NCBI GenBank assembly: GCA_963664245.1 | Contig: OY760934.1 | Span: 2,728,001-2,792,000 of the forward strand | DNA length: 64,000 nucleotides | Direction: 5' to 3' | Origin: GCA-2711565 sp963664245 | GTDB lineage: Bacteria; Bacteroidota; Bacteroidia; Bacteroidales; GCA-2711565 | Shown: positions 42,798 through 51,902 of the stretch, piece after piece | Position numbering within the stretch: the stretch's first letter is position 1 | Layout of the letters: every line of letters starts with the position of its first letter | The notes under the pieces: generated by a model | What the model saw: only the letters and a program-made list of their open reading frames with translations | The model's database searches: none | Told to the model about the DNA's origin: nothing | Position numbers and translations under genes: made by a program

Positions 42798-43991
42798 ATG
42801 AAAGGAAAAGATTTAAAACCGCATATCGGGATATATGGACGAAGAAATAACGGGAAAAGTTCATTGATTAATTATTTAACCGGACAAAACACGGCCATTG
42901 TCTCGGATCAGCCGGGAACAACAACCGATCCGGTTAAAAAATCGGTGGAAATATTCGGCGTGGGTCCGGCCATTATTATCGATACTGCCGGCATTGATGA
43001 TGTTGGCGATGTTGGAATCCTCCGGGTTGATAAGGCGCAAAAAACCATCCCGGTGATAGATTTGGCCATTTTGGTTATCACCAATAACGTTTTTGATCAT
43101 TACGAAAAAGAATTGATTGATAAATTCAAAGACTTTTCGGTTCCTTTTATTATTGTTCATAACAAATCGGACATTGAAAAACTTTCCTCCGGGCTTAACG
43201 ATCTTATCGCAAAAGAATACGGGGTTGGTGTTATTGATTTCTCGACAAAAAACGAAGCGGCCAAAGAAAACTTAATCCAGCTTATCAAGCAGCCCATTCC
43301 GCCCTCTGCGTATGTCCAAACGTCAATGTTTAAGGGCGTTATCAAACCCAAAGAAGTGGTGTTGCTGATTACTCCCATTGACTCCGAAGCTCCGGAAGGC
43401 AGGATGATATTGCCACAGGTAATGGCCTGGCGCGATGTGTTGGATAATGATGCGATATGTATGTCGGTTAAAGAAAGCGAACTTGAGGATTTTTTGAAAC
43501 TTGGTGTTAAACCGGCTCTGGCAGTAACCGACAGCCAGGCGTTTGATTATGTTTCAAAAGTCATTCCGGAAGATGTTCCCTTAACCAGTTTCAGTATCGT
43601 ATTGGCCCGTTACAGGGGTAATTTTGATAAATACCTTGAAGGAACCCCTGCCATTGATTCGTTGCAGGAAAACGACAAGGTTCTTATTCTTGAATCGTGT
43701 ACCCATCAGGTAAGTTGCGAAGATATTGGCCGTTATAAAATTCCTAAATGGCTCCAGGAACATACCGGGAAAAAGTTAAGCTTTAAAGTAATTTCCGGGC
43801 TTTCGGATATTGAAGGCGACATCAAGGACTATAAGCTTGTTGTACAATGCGGCGGTTGTGTGGTCACCCGAAAACAACTCACCGGAAGGTTAAAGCCTTT
43901 CATAGAAAACAATATCCCGGTTACAAATTACGGGCTTGCTATTGCCTGGGTGAATGGGATCTTTAAAAGAGTTACCCAACCTTTTTTATAG
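42798..43991 (+). CDS. hydF: [FeFe]-hydrogenase maturation GTPase HydF
   Basis: 397 residues. GTPase domain with P-loop GRRNNGKSSLINYLTG, switch TIVSDQPGTTTDPV-like segment, DTAGIDD and NKSD. The C-terminal cluster-binding domain has the ESCTHQ and CGGC motifs (CxH...CxxC), the expected HydF metal site. It acts as the scaffold that assembles the diiron subcluster and hands it to HydA. It ends 4 bases before hydE. Confidence 0.96.
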   Translation: MKGKDLKPHIGIYGRRNNGKSSLINYLTGQNTAIVSDQPGTTTDPVKKSVEIFGVGPAIIIDTAGIDDVGDVGILRVDKAQKTIPVIDLAILVITNNVFDHYEKELIDKFKDFSVPFIIVHNKSDIEKLSSGLNDLIAKEYGVGVIDFSTKNEAAKENLIQLIKQPIPPSAYVQTSMFKGVIKPKEVVLLITPIDSEAPEGRMILPQVMAWRDVLDNDAICMSVKESELEDFLKLGVKPALAVTDSQAFDYVSKVIPEDVPLTSFSIVLARYRGNFDKYLEGTPAIDSLQENDKVLILESCTHQVSCEDIGRYKIPKWLQEHTGKKLSFKVISGLSDIEGDIKDYKLVVQCGGCVVTRKQLTGRLKPFIENNIPVTNYGLAIAWVNGIFKRVTQPFL

Positions 43992-43995
43992 CCTT

Positions 43996-45081
43996 ATGAT
44001 TGAGCAGTTATTAAACAAAAAGGACCTTTCGAGGGAGGATATTATTTATGTTTTGAACTCGACGGAAGAAGAGTCTGGCTATTTGTTTAAATATTCCGCC
44101 CGGAAAAAAGAACAGCATGTAGGCAACAATGTTTATTTGAGGGGTCTGGTTGAGTTCTCAAATATATGTGCAAAAAACTGCTTTTATTGCGGCATTCGGC
44201 AAGCAAATAAAAAAGTTAAACGTTATAACATAACGGATAAAGAAATCCTTACTGCGGCTCGCTATGCTTACGAAAACAATTATGGTTCGTTAGTGTTGCA
44301 GTCGGGCGAACTGCAAAGTGAATCGTTTACCACACGCATCGAAAACCTGCTAAAAGAAATAAAACGTCTTTCGAACAATCAGCTGGGAATTACCTTATCC
44401 TGTGGAGAGCAAACAGAGGAGGTATATAAAAAATGGTTTGAAGCAGGAGCTCATCGCTACTTGTTAAGGATTGAAGCCTCAAATCCTGAATTGTATCAGA
44501 AGTTGCATCCGTTAGATGATTTGCATCGTTTTGAGAAAAGACTAGAAAGTTTGTACTTGCTGAAAAAATGCGGTTACCAAACCGGGACAGGAGTTATGAT
44601 CGGTTTGCCTTTTCAGAGTGTTGAACATCTTGCTGATGACCTTCTTTTTATGAAAAACCTGGACATTGATATGTGTGGGATGGGTCCTTATATCGAACAC
44701 GCCGATACCCCTTTGTATCAATACCGGGATCAGTTGTTACCGCTTTCCGAAAGGTTTGTGCTTACCATGAAAATGGTTGCCTTGTTAAGGATCATGATGC
44801 CTGATATTAATATTGCTTCTACCACAGCTTTACAGGCCATTGATGAAAGTGGCCGCACAAAAATGATACAGGTGGGAGCTAATGTTTTGATGCCCAACAT
44901 AACTCCCGGGCAATACAAAAACGATTATGCCCTTTATGAGAATAAACCCGGGATTGATAAGGATATCGAAGATTTCAAAGATTATCTCGAAATACAAATG
45001 AAATCAGCTGGCAACCAAATAAAATATAGTGAATGGGGCGATTCGATACATTACAAATTAAAAAGAAAACAACCCAAATAA
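43996..45081 (+). CDS. hydE: [FeFe]-hydrogenase maturase HydE (radical SAM)
   Basis: 361 residues from the ATG at 43996; the longer frame starts inside hydF. Radical-SAM motif CAKNCFYC in FSNICAKNCFYCGIR, followed by the HydE/BioB-like barrel (GSLVLQSGE, RYLLRIEAS, GTGVMIGLPFQ). It takes part in building the dithiolate-bridged diiron site. Last gene of the maturation set hydG-hydF-hydE; a strong terminator follows after 2 bases. Confidence 0.95.
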   Translation: MIEQLLNKKDLSREDIIYVLNSTEEESGYLFKYSARKKEQHVGNNVYLRGLVEFSNICAKNCFYCGIRQANKKVKRYNITDKEILTAARYAYENNYGSLVLQSGELQSESFTTRIENLLKEIKRLSNNQLGITLSCGEQTEEVYKKWFEAGAHRYLLRIEASNPELYQKLHPLDDLHRFEKRLESLYLLKKCGYQTGTGVMIGLPFQSVEHLADDLLFMKNLDIDMCGMGPYIEHADTPLYQYRDQLLPLSERFVLTMKMVALLRIMMPDINIASTTALQAIDESGRTKMIQVGANVLMPNITPGQYKNDYALYENKPGIDKDIEDFKDYLEIQMKSAGNQIKYSEWGDSIHYKLKRKQPK

Positions 45082-45082
45082 A

Positions 45083-45114
45083 AAAGGCGTGAGAATTTCA
45101 CGCCTTTCTTTTTG
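45083..45114. terminator. Terminator at the right edge of the hydrogenase module
   Basis: Ten-base arms AAAGGCGTGA (45083-45092) and TCACGCCTTT (45098-45107), five-base loop, T-rich tract. It serves hydE and, from the other side, the dipeptidase gene. Confidence 0.85.
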
Positions 45115-45133
45115 ATGAATCTATTTTGTGTTT

Positions 45134-46726
45134 TTAAAACTTTTCGTCGTATTTGGTCCAAAGAAAATCGCCCAGTTTAATGGCTTCTTCAACCACCCGG
45201 TTTCCTTGTTCAATGGTATATTGGGTTAAAAATTCATTCAACTCTTTGTAGTCAAGTGATAGAGCTTTAGTTTCAAATGCTTTTTGGTTGTCGAATAATT
45301 CTTTTTGGATAGGGTTCCAAACAGCATCCACATCGTGGCGCATATCGCCCCAACGTTGACTGGCCAACGTTCCCATACGGTTAAAAACCCACCAGGCCGA
45401 TTTCAGGGTGTATCCGTTTGGTCGTCCGGGTACTTTGTAAGGTTCGGCCAAGTCGGTAACTCCTGCATAAACCGGGATATAAACTGAGGTTAAAACATTG
45501 TCCATGGCCAGCCACGCCACGCCACCAATTTCATCCGGCAGCCAGTTGCGGCACTGAATGATGGTTGCGTACATGGTGTACCAGCGGGCAATGGTGCGTT
45601 CACCCAGTTCGTTCCATCCACCGTTAACCTTAAACAATTTGTTTTCGTCGTACGGCAGGTTTGGATTGGCCAGGGGCGAAATAATCATTTTCCCGTTTTT
45701 ATCTTCTACCTTAATGTTTTTAATCATGTTGAAGGGGGTTCCTTCGTAATAATCTTTAAAAATAGAAACCAGTTTTTCAAGGCTGACTTTTTCGTCGGGT
45801 TTTACCGAGAACGGGTAATCTTTATCGTTTGGATCGAATTTTAAAGAAGGGGCGACAAGGTCAAAAACACGCCATTCTCTTCTTCGGGCAGCCATTGATG
45901 TCCGGCTCTCCGGAGCATAGGCATAGCAAAATTTAAAGGTTTCTTTTTTAGGATTGTACCAGCCATTTTCTTTGGCTACGTCATAAATATTTTTGGACGC
46001 CATGAAATAATCGTGGTTGTGCAAGTCAATTTCTTTAATGGTGCTGGCATTGGCATTTACCGCAATATGGTCGTCCGGAACACGTTGTGCTACCCAAACG
46101 GCACCAACTTTCCCTTTTCCCGGGCCCACGATTTCAAAGTGCCAGACTTCATTCGGGTCGGCAATGGTCAGGCATTCGCCGGCATCGCTCCAGCCGTATT
46201 CTTTGGTGAGTTTATCGGCCAAGCGGATGGCTTCACGAGCGGTGGTACAACGTTCCAGCATTAACTGGCATAAGCGTTGGCAATCAATTAGTCCGGCATC
46301 CGATTGCAATTCTTCGCGCCCGCCAAAGGTAGATTCGCCAATGGCTAGTTGTTTTTGGTTTAAAGAAGGGTAGGCCGTGTTCAAAAAACCGTAGGTTCTT
46401 TTTACCTGAGGGATCACGCCAATAGAATCGTGTGCGTAAGTAGGCATTGCAAAATCGTTACAAGCAACACGTTTGTACATGGTCATATTTGCCCCTTTGG
46501 GGTATTCTTTTGCCGGTTGTATATCCGCCCATGAGCGGGTGCGGTGACTGTCGTCAGTATGCGAAGTAATGACCGAACCGTCAACTGAGGCTAATTTCCC
46601 AACGGTGATGGAGGTACATCCTTCCGGGGTATTGTTTTTCCAATCGCTTTTATCAACTCCTGACAGGGCGGTGTTGTTGAACGCTGCCAGGCATAAAATG
46701 CTGCATATAATTATTAGTTTTTTCAT
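45134..46726 (-). CDS. C69-family dipeptidase (PepD-like)
   Basis: 530 residues with a signal-like N-terminus (about 1-22), then the Ntn-hydrolase start EGCTSITVGKLASVDGSVI, in which the Cys becomes the N-terminal nucleophile after removal of a ~36-residue leader. HTDDSHRTR, GESTFGGREEL and RCTTAREAIRLADKL are typical of peptidase family C69. Probably a periplasmic dipeptidase. It follows the GNAT gene by 16 bases and is likely co-transcribed with it. Confidence 0.92.
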   Translation of the reverse strand: MKKLIIICSILCLAAFNNTALSGVDKSDWKNNTPEGCTSITVGKLASVDGSVITSHTDDSHRTRSWADIQPAKEYPKGANMTMYKRVACNDFAMPTYAHDSIGVIPQVKRTYGFLNTAYPSLNQKQLAIGESTFGGREELQSDAGLIDCQRLCQLMLERCTTAREAIRLADKLTKEYGWSDAGECLTIADPNEVWHFEIVGPGKGKVGAVWVAQRVPDDHIAVNANASTIKEIDLHNHDYFMASKNIYDVAKENGWYNPKKETFKFCYAYAPESRTSMAARRREWRVFDLVAPSLKFDPNDKDYPFSVKPDEKVSLEKLVSIFKDYYEGTPFNMIKNIKVEDKNGKMIISPLANPNLPYDENKLFKVNGGWNELGERTIARWYTMYATIIQCRNWLPDEIGGVAWLAMDNVLTSVYIPVYAGVTDLAEPYKVPGRPNGYTLKSAWWVFNRMGTLASQRWGDMRHDVDAVWNPIQKELFDNQKAFETKALSLDYKELNEFLTQYTIEQGNRVVEEAIKLGDFLWTKYDEKF

Positions 46727-46742
46727 ATTTTATTTAGTTTAA

Positions 46743-47186
46743 TTATTTCATCCATTCGTAAGTAGCGTAATGATCGCCATTCATACCTAAGGTTTGGTAA
46801 ACGCTTTGAGCATGTTGGTTGGTTTTATCCACATAAAGCCGGATTCCGGCAATTGAAGTATCTTGTTCGGCAATTTGTTTGATGTGCTTATAAATCCGGC
46901 TGAAGATTTTTTGTCCACGGTATTCGGGTAAAATATAAACCGATTGCAGCCAAATAACAGTGCCGTTTCTCCAGTCGCTCCATTCGTAAGTAATCATGGT
47001 TGAACCGATCACTTTCTCATTTATTTCCGCCACAAAATATTTTCCTTTTGATGGATATTTAAATATTTTATGAACACCTTCGGTTAAAACTTTTTTATTT
47101 AGGTTTAAATTTTCTGTTTCCAAAGCCATTTTGAGCTGAAAATCAATAATAGAGCTAATGTCGTTGGCGTTTGCTTCCCTAATCAT
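46743..47186 (-). CDS. GNAT-family N-acetyltransferase
   Basis: 147 residues. The acetyl-CoA loop region reads VYILPEYRGQKIFSRIYKHI (the Q/RxxGxG/A motif), with VDKTNQHAQSVYQTLGM as the C-terminal GNAT motif. The substrate cannot be told from sequence. Divergent from the PurF-like gene and first gene of a two-gene unit with the dipeptidase. Confidence 0.88.
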   Translation of the reverse strand: MIREANANDISSIIDFQLKMALETENLNLNKKVLTEGVHKIFKYPSKGKYFVAEINEKVIGSTMITYEWSDWRNGTVIWLQSVYILPEYRGQKIFSRIYKHIKQIAEQDTSIAGIRLYVDKTNQHAQSVYQTLGMNGDHYATYEWMK

Positions 47187-47256
47187 TTTGTCTTTTCTAA
47201 AATTGGAACATAAAAGTAAAACTTATTCGGTAAGTGCCAAAATTTTCATAATTTCT

Positions 47257-47264
47257 TACTTTTG
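47257..47264 (+). promoter_or_regulatory. Predicted promoter of the PurF-like gene
   Basis: TACTTTTG matches TAnnTTTG; 21 bases before the ATG at 47286. Confidence 0.5.
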
Positions 47265-47285
47265 TATTTTATTTAAAATTACAAA

Positions 47286-49187
47286 ATGAGCGATCAGATC
47301 AAACACGAATGCGGAATAGTTTTAGTACGCTTACTCAAACCTCTGGAATACTACCTTACAAAGTACGGAACGGCTTTTTATGGACTGAACAAACTGCATT
47401 TGTTGATGCAAAAACAACACAACCGCGGACAAGACGGCGCGGGTATTGCCAATATAAAGTTTGATCTGGAACCCGGACACAAATACATCAATCGTCTTCG
47501 GAGCAATTCGCCGACGGCTATTCAGGAAATATTTAACGGGATTTATAAAAAGCTGGAAAAAGTTAACGATGAAAATCCTGCCCGGTTGAATGATGTAAAC
47601 TGGTTGAAGAATAATATAGATTTTGTTGGCGAATTGTATCTGGGGCACTTGCGCTATGGTACTTTTGGCGGGAACACAACTTCGGCTTTGCATCCGTTTA
47701 TCCGTAAAAATAATTGGAAAACCCGTAATCTTGCGGTAATCGGCAATTTTAACCTGACTAACATGAGCGAGCTTTTCCAAAGGCTGGTTGATTATGGCCA
47801 ATACCCGGTTGAAACTTCGGATGCAATTACCATTCTTGAAAAAATTGGCCATTTTTTGGATGGAGCCAACGAGGAATTGTACAATAAATATAAAGCCGAA
47901 GGTTATTCTAAAAAAGAAACCAGTGAGTTGATTGCCGAAAATCTGGATGTTCAAGCCATATTGCAAAGAGCCTCAAAATTTTGGGATGGCGGTTATACCA
48001 TTGGCGGGATGATTGGCCATGGAGATGCTTTTGTTATGCGTGATCCGGCAGGTATTCGTCCGGCGTTTTATTACAAAGATGAAGAAATTGTAGTGGCTAC
48101 TTCCGAGCGTCCGGTTATTCAAACGGCGTTTAATTTAACCAGCGATCAGGTTCATGAAATCAAACCCGGACATGCGTTGATTGTAAAAAAAGACGGACGT
48201 TGCGATCAGCTTGAAATCAACAAACCTACCGAGCGCAAGGCGTGTTCGTTTGAACGCATTTATTTTTCGCGTGGAACCGATACCGATATTTATAAAGAAC
48301 GCAAGGCTCTGGGAGGTTCATTGGTTCCGGCCATCTTAAAAGCCGTAAACCATGATCTTGAAAACACGGTCTTTTCGTACATCCCCAACACGGCTTCCGT
48401 GGCTTTTCGTGGATTGATGGAAGAAATGGATGTGTTCTGTAATTCGGTAAAAAAAGATAAAATTATTCAGTTGGGTGCAAACCCTGATTCGGAAGAGCTG
48501 GATAAAATTTTAAAACTGAAACCCCGCATTGAGAAAGTTGCGGTAAAAGATATTAAGCTTCGAACCTTTATTACCCAAGATACACAGCGCGATGATTTGG
48601 TAGCCCACGTTTATGATATTACTTACGGAACTATTCGTCCAGGCATTGATAACCTAGTGGTGCTGGACGATTCAATTGTTCGGGGAACAACGTTAAAACA
48701 AAGTATTCTGCGGATTTTGGATCGCCTGAAACCAAAGAAAATTGTGGTGGCTTCATCGGCCCCTCAAATCCGTTATCCCGATTGTTACGGGATCGATATG
48801 TCGAAGATGAATGATTTTATTGCCTTCCGTGCAACCATTGAATTGTTGCACGAAACCAAGCAATCTGGCATCATCAACGAAGTTTACCAAAAATGTAAGG
48901 CCCAGGAAAATTTGCCCAAAGAAAAAATTGTAAATTACGTTAAAGAAATTTACAAGCCTTTCACGGCAGAGCAGATTTCCGCAAAAATATCCGAATTGCT
49001 AACGCACAAAGATGTAAATGCCGAAGTGGAAATTGTTTACCAAAGTATAGAAGATTTACACTCGGCTTGTCCGGAACATACAGGTGACTGGTATTTTACC
49101 GGGAATTATCCCACACCGGGCGGAAATAGGGTGGTAAACAAATCGTTTATAAATTACATTGAGGGACGTAATGAGAGGGCATATTAA
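47286..49187 (+). CDS. PurF-like amidophosphoribosyltransferase (long form)
   Basis: 633 residues against ~470-505 for standard PurF. N-terminal class II glutamine amidotransferase: the nucleophile is Cys9 (KHECGIV), so an eight-residue propeptide must be cut off. QKQHNRGQDGAGIA, GHLRYGTFGG and GNFNLTN follow. The C-terminal PRTase domain has the PRPP loop VVLDDSIVRGTTLKQSI and SSAPQIRYPDCYGIDM. The extra length is spread through insertions and a ~100-residue C-terminal extension. Known in Bacteroidota as a second PurF-type protein. First committed step of purine synthesis is the likely role. Confidence 0.9.
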   Translation: MSDQIKHECGIVLVRLLKPLEYYLTKYGTAFYGLNKLHLLMQKQHNRGQDGAGIANIKFDLEPGHKYINRLRSNSPTAIQEIFNGIYKKLEKVNDENPARLNDVNWLKNNIDFVGELYLGHLRYGTFGGNTTSALHPFIRKNNWKTRNLAVIGNFNLTNMSELFQRLVDYGQYPVETSDAITILEKIGHFLDGANEELYNKYKAEGYSKKETSELIAENLDVQAILQRASKFWDGGYTIGGMIGHGDAFVMRDPAGIRPAFYYKDEEIVVATSERPVIQTAFNLTSDQVHEIKPGHALIVKKDGRCDQLEINKPTERKACSFERIYFSRGTDTDIYKERKALGGSLVPAILKAVNHDLENTVFSYIPNTASVAFRGLMEEMDVFCNSVKKDKIIQLGANPDSEELDKILKLKPRIEKVAVKDIKLRTFITQDTQRDDLVAHVYDITYGTIRPGIDNLVVLDDSIVRGTTLKQSILRILDRLKPKKIVVASSAPQIRYPDCYGIDMSKMNDFIAFRATIELLHETKQSGIINEVYQKCKAQENLPKEKIVNYVKEIYKPFTAEQISAKISELLTHKDVNAEVEIVYQSIEDLHSACPEHTGDWYFTGNYPTPGGNRVVNKSFINYIEGRNERAY

Positions 49188-49585
49188 AGCTTGTTAAAAG
49201 CTTCACTGATAGCACTGGCAATTTCGACAAACTCTTCCTGGTTTAGCTTTAATTTTTCCAGGGTGAAATTCAATTCGTTCCCCTTTACCAAAGGGATAAG
49301 GTGAACGTGTGCATGGGGTACATCCAAGCCGTAAACAACCACGCCAATACGTTTGCATTCAATGGTGTTTTCAATGGCTTTGGCTACTTTTTTTGCAAAC
49401 AGATGAATCCCGCTTAAGAGTTCATCTTCCAGGTCGAAAATGTAATCTACTTCTTTTTTGGGAACCACTAGTGTATGCCCTTTCGAAAGCGGATTAATGT
49501 CTAAAAAAGCGTAATAATTATCATCCTCTGCTACTTTGTAGGAGGGGATTTCGCCATTTACGATTTTTGTAAAAATGGATGCCAT
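49184..49585 (-). CDS. HIT-family (histidine triad) protein
   Basis: 133 residues; HIT motif HAHVHLIPL (HxHxHxx) near 90-98 and the N-terminal IVNGEIPSYKVAEDD pattern of the HINT branch, which hydrolyses adenosine phosphoramidates and related nucleotides. It is 7 bases after greA and overlaps the end of the convergent PurF-like gene by 4 bases. Confidence 0.93.
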   Translation of the reverse strand: MASIFTKIVNGEIPSYKVAEDDNYYAFLDINPLSKGHTLVVPKKEVDYIFDLEDELLSGIHLFAKKVAKAIENTIECKRIGVVVYGLDVPHAHVHLIPLVKGNELNFTLEKLKLNQEEFVEIASAISEAFNKL

Positions 49586-49592
49586 TTTACTA

Positions 49593-50069
49593 TTACTTTC
49601 GGGTTATTTCTAAAATTTCAAAGTCCAGGTTTCCGGCCGGAACTTCAATGGTTGCAAGATCACCAACGGTTTTTCCCAGTAATCCTTTTGCAATTGGCGA
49701 CGATACGGAAAGTTTGCCTGATTTTAAATCGGCTTCTTTTTCAGGAACCAAAGTGTAGGTCATTTCGGCCCCGTTTTTTTGGTTCTTGATTTTAACGGTC
49801 GATAGAATCAAAACCTTGGAAGTATCCAGTTTTGATTCGTCAATTACCCTGACACTGCTGATCATTTGCTGTAGTTTGGCAATTTTTAATTCCAGCATAC
49901 CCTGTGCATTTTTGGCGGCATCGTACTCGGCATTTTCTGATAAATCACCTTTGTCTCTTGCCTCTGCAATTTGTTGTGAAATAGCGGGACGTTCCACCTT
50001 AATCATGTGTTCCAGCTCATTCTTTAATTTTTGCAGTCCTTCTTCTGTATAGTATCTTATCTCTGACAT
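49593..50069 (-). CDS. greA: Transcription elongation factor GreA
   Basis: 158 residues: N-terminal antiparallel coiled coil (about 1-75, with the tip EARDKGDLSENAEYDAAKN carrying the acidic pair that acts in the RNA polymerase channel) and a C-terminal FKBP-like domain (SPIAKGLLGKTVGD). Rescues backtracked RNA polymerase. The greA-HIT pair is common in this phylum. Confidence 0.96.
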   Translation of the reverse strand: MSEIRYYTEEGLQKLKNELEHMIKVERPAISQQIAEARDKGDLSENAEYDAAKNAQGMLELKIAKLQQMISSVRVIDESKLDTSKVLILSTVKIKNQKNGAEMTYTLVPEKEADLKSGKLSVSSPIAKGLLGKTVGDLATIEVPAGNLDFEILEITRK

Positions 50070-50097
50070 GATACCTCGTTTTTTATTGGTTTATACA

Positions 50098-50126
50098 AGA
50101 TAAAAAAGAACCTTTTAAAAAGGTCC
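50098..50126 (-). terminator. Minus-strand hairpin upstream of greA
   Basis: Arms ACCTTTT (50110-50116) and AAAAGGT (50118-50124), followed on the minus strand by a T-rich run (plus-strand 50098-50109). It would end the transcript of the small membrane protein gene before greA. Confidence 0.55.
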
Positions 50127-50272
50127 TCCTAAATTTTTTATAATAAAAAGTTAAAATTATTTAGGACCCGGAAAATTTAATCCCGGTGCCCAAACAAGTA
50201 AGTGTTGTGTCTTTTAAATATTAAGATCGCTAATTTTAGCATGATTTTGTAAAAATAATAAAAACTCCTGAA

Positions 50273-50728
50273 TTAACGCTCAATATATGGCGGATTTAAT
50301 ATTTCTGATGCAATAATTGCGTCTCTTAGATTAAACTCGTAGCTATTTTCTTCTTCTTTTTCTTCACCAAAAGAAAATCCAGCGTTTTTATTTGTTTTAT
50401 GTTCCGTTGTCCTTACTCCTTCTTCTTTCGGGATATTGTCCAGTTTCTCCGGTTTTTCTTCAGCCTTAATTGGATCCGGATTGCTTTCGGCTTTCCGTAC
50501 CCCAAATAATTCTTCTTCAATACTAAAATCAGTTTCATTGATCCCTATGATTTCTTCGAAAATAGAAATCTTGGGTTCTTTTTTTGCTGTTTCCCTTACT
50601 TCGGGCCGGGCATAGGGTTGAGCCGGTTTTTGTGCCTGTTGTTGTTTTTTCTTTTGCTTTTGCGATGCACTGTAAATAGAATAGGCAATGTAGGCAATGG
50701 CTCCAATTATATAAATATATTCATCCAT
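50273..50728 (-). CDS. Small single-pass membrane protein of unknown function
   Basis: 151 residues: one N-terminal membrane helix (about 4-20, YIIGAIAYIAYSIYSA) and a charged, low-complexity cytoplasmic tail with a KKKQQQAQKPAQP stretch and many Glu/Lys. No enzyme motif is visible. A minus-strand TAATTTTG box at 50753-50746 is a good promoter candidate. Not recognised. Confidence 0.7.
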   Translation of the reverse strand: MDEYIYIIGAIAYIAYSIYSASQKQKKKQQQAQKPAQPYARPEVRETAKKEPKISIFEEIIGINETDFSIEEELFGVRKAESNPDPIKAEEKPEKLDNIPKEEGVRTTEHKTNKNAGFSFGEEKEEENSYEFNLRDAIIASEILNPPYIER

Positions 50729-50891
50729 AGAAGAAGATTTGTATTCAAAATTAATGAAATAAATGTAAGAGTTAAAACTTTGAAAATAAATTTAAAAGAA
50801 AATTTGTTTTTCTTGCATGGTTTTTACCCCCACGGCTCTTTTTAGAGGCTGTGTTTTTTTAGTGTTATTAAGTGCCCCCCTCCTTTTTATT

Positions 50892-50938
50892 AAATGATTA
50901 TAAAATAGTCGAAAAAAATGATTATAATATAGCCAAAA
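50892..50938. repeat. Tandem 23-base direct repeats, likely XRE operator
   Basis: Copies at 50892-50914 and 50916-50938 (AAATGATTATAA... type) agree at 20 of 23 positions and are spaced 24 bases apart. They end 35 bases before the XRE-S24 start codon and overlap its probable promoter, as expected for an auto-regulated repressor. Confidence 0.6.
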
Positions 50939-50972
50939 TATATTACCTTTACGTCAGAAAAAAATTATAAGG

Positions 50973-51776
50973 ATGGAATATTTTAGCCAAAACATAAAAT
51001 TTCTCAGAAAGAAACGGAATTTAACCCAGGAAGAAATTGCTGTTGCCCTTGAAATAAAACGTTCAACATTGAGCGGGTATGAAAATGGGGTGGGGCAGCC
51101 GAATCTGTCAACTCTGGTACAGTTTTCCGAATTTTTTGATGTCAGGGTGGATACGCTTTTAAAAGCTGATTTATCCGCCTTATCCGAAAGCCAGTATAAA
51201 CAGTTTGAAAAAGACCTTGACTTGTTTGTGAAAGGAAGTAATTTGCGGGTGTTGACTTCGGTTGTTGATCAAGAGAACGAAGAAAATATAGAAATGGTAT
51301 CGGAAAAAGCCAAGGCTGGTTATCGTACAGGCTTTGCCGATCCGGATTATATTAAAGTACTGCCAACTTTTCAATTTCCTTTTTTATCGAAGCAAAAAAA
51401 ATATCGGAGTTTTCAAATATCAGGTGATTCCATGTTGCCCATTCCGGATGGTTCTTATGTAACCGGTGAATTTGTTTTAGATTGGAACTCTATTCGTGAT
51501 GGACAGCCATACATTTTTCTGACCCTGGAAGATGGGATTGTTTTTAAATTGGCTGAAAATAAAATTAAAAACGAAAAAAAACTGGTTCTGCATTCGTTGA
51601 ATTCACTTTATGATCCGTATGAAATTAAAGTGAACGAGATTAAAGAAGTTTGGAAATTTGTGAATTACATTAGCAGTGAAATGCCTGAACCCAACCAGGA
51701 AAAACAAGACTTGGCGGATACGGTTAAACAACTCAGGAAAGAGGTTAAGGCGATTCAAACAAAGCTGAATTTATAA
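50973..51776 (+). CDS. XRE-family repressor with LexA-like S24 domain
   Basis: 267 residues. N-terminal helix-turn-helix (about 6-60, LTQEEIAVALEIKRSTLSGYE), linker, and a C-terminal S24/LexA-type domain (about 130-240) with the nucleophile Ser in QISGDSMLPIPDGSYV and the likely general-base Lys in DGIVFKLAEN. A C-terminal coiled coil follows. Repressors of this build are either cleaved on stress or use the S24 fold only for dimerisation. No phage genes are nearby. Tandem repeats upstream suggest self-repression. Confidence 0.88.
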   Translation: MEYFSQNIKFLRKKRNLTQEEIAVALEIKRSTLSGYENGVGQPNLSTLVQFSEFFDVRVDTLLKADLSALSESQYKQFEKDLDLFVKGSNLRVLTSVVDQENEENIEMVSEKAKAGYRTGFADPDYIKVLPTFQFPFLSKQKKYRSFQISGDSMLPIPDGSYVTGEFVLDWNSIRDGQPYIFLTLEDGIVFKLAENKIKNEKKLVLHSLNSLYDPYEIKVNEIKEVWKFVNYISSEMPEPNQEKQDLADTVKQLRKEVKAIQTKLNL

Positions 51777-51786
51777 ATTGATAGAT

Positions 51787-51869
51787 CTAAGGATTAAAAT
51801 AAATAATCCCGATTTTTGATTTTGAGGTTTCATAATGCTGAATAGATTATACAATTTTATAATCCTTAG
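51787..51869. repeat. Long-loop inverted repeat between convergent genes
   Basis: CTAAGGATTA (51787-51796) and TAATCCTTAG (51860-51869) are perfectly complementary across a 63-base AT-rich loop. Its role is unclear; it could help end the convergent transcripts. Confidence 0.35.
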
Positions 51870-51902
51870 ACAGCAATTTTAAACATAAGTTACAAATCCG
51901 GG

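Noticed and set aside
50973..51776. Prophage remnant around the XRE-S24 gene
   Set aside because: No integrase, structural phage genes or attachment repeats flank it; neighbours are ordinary chromosomal genes.
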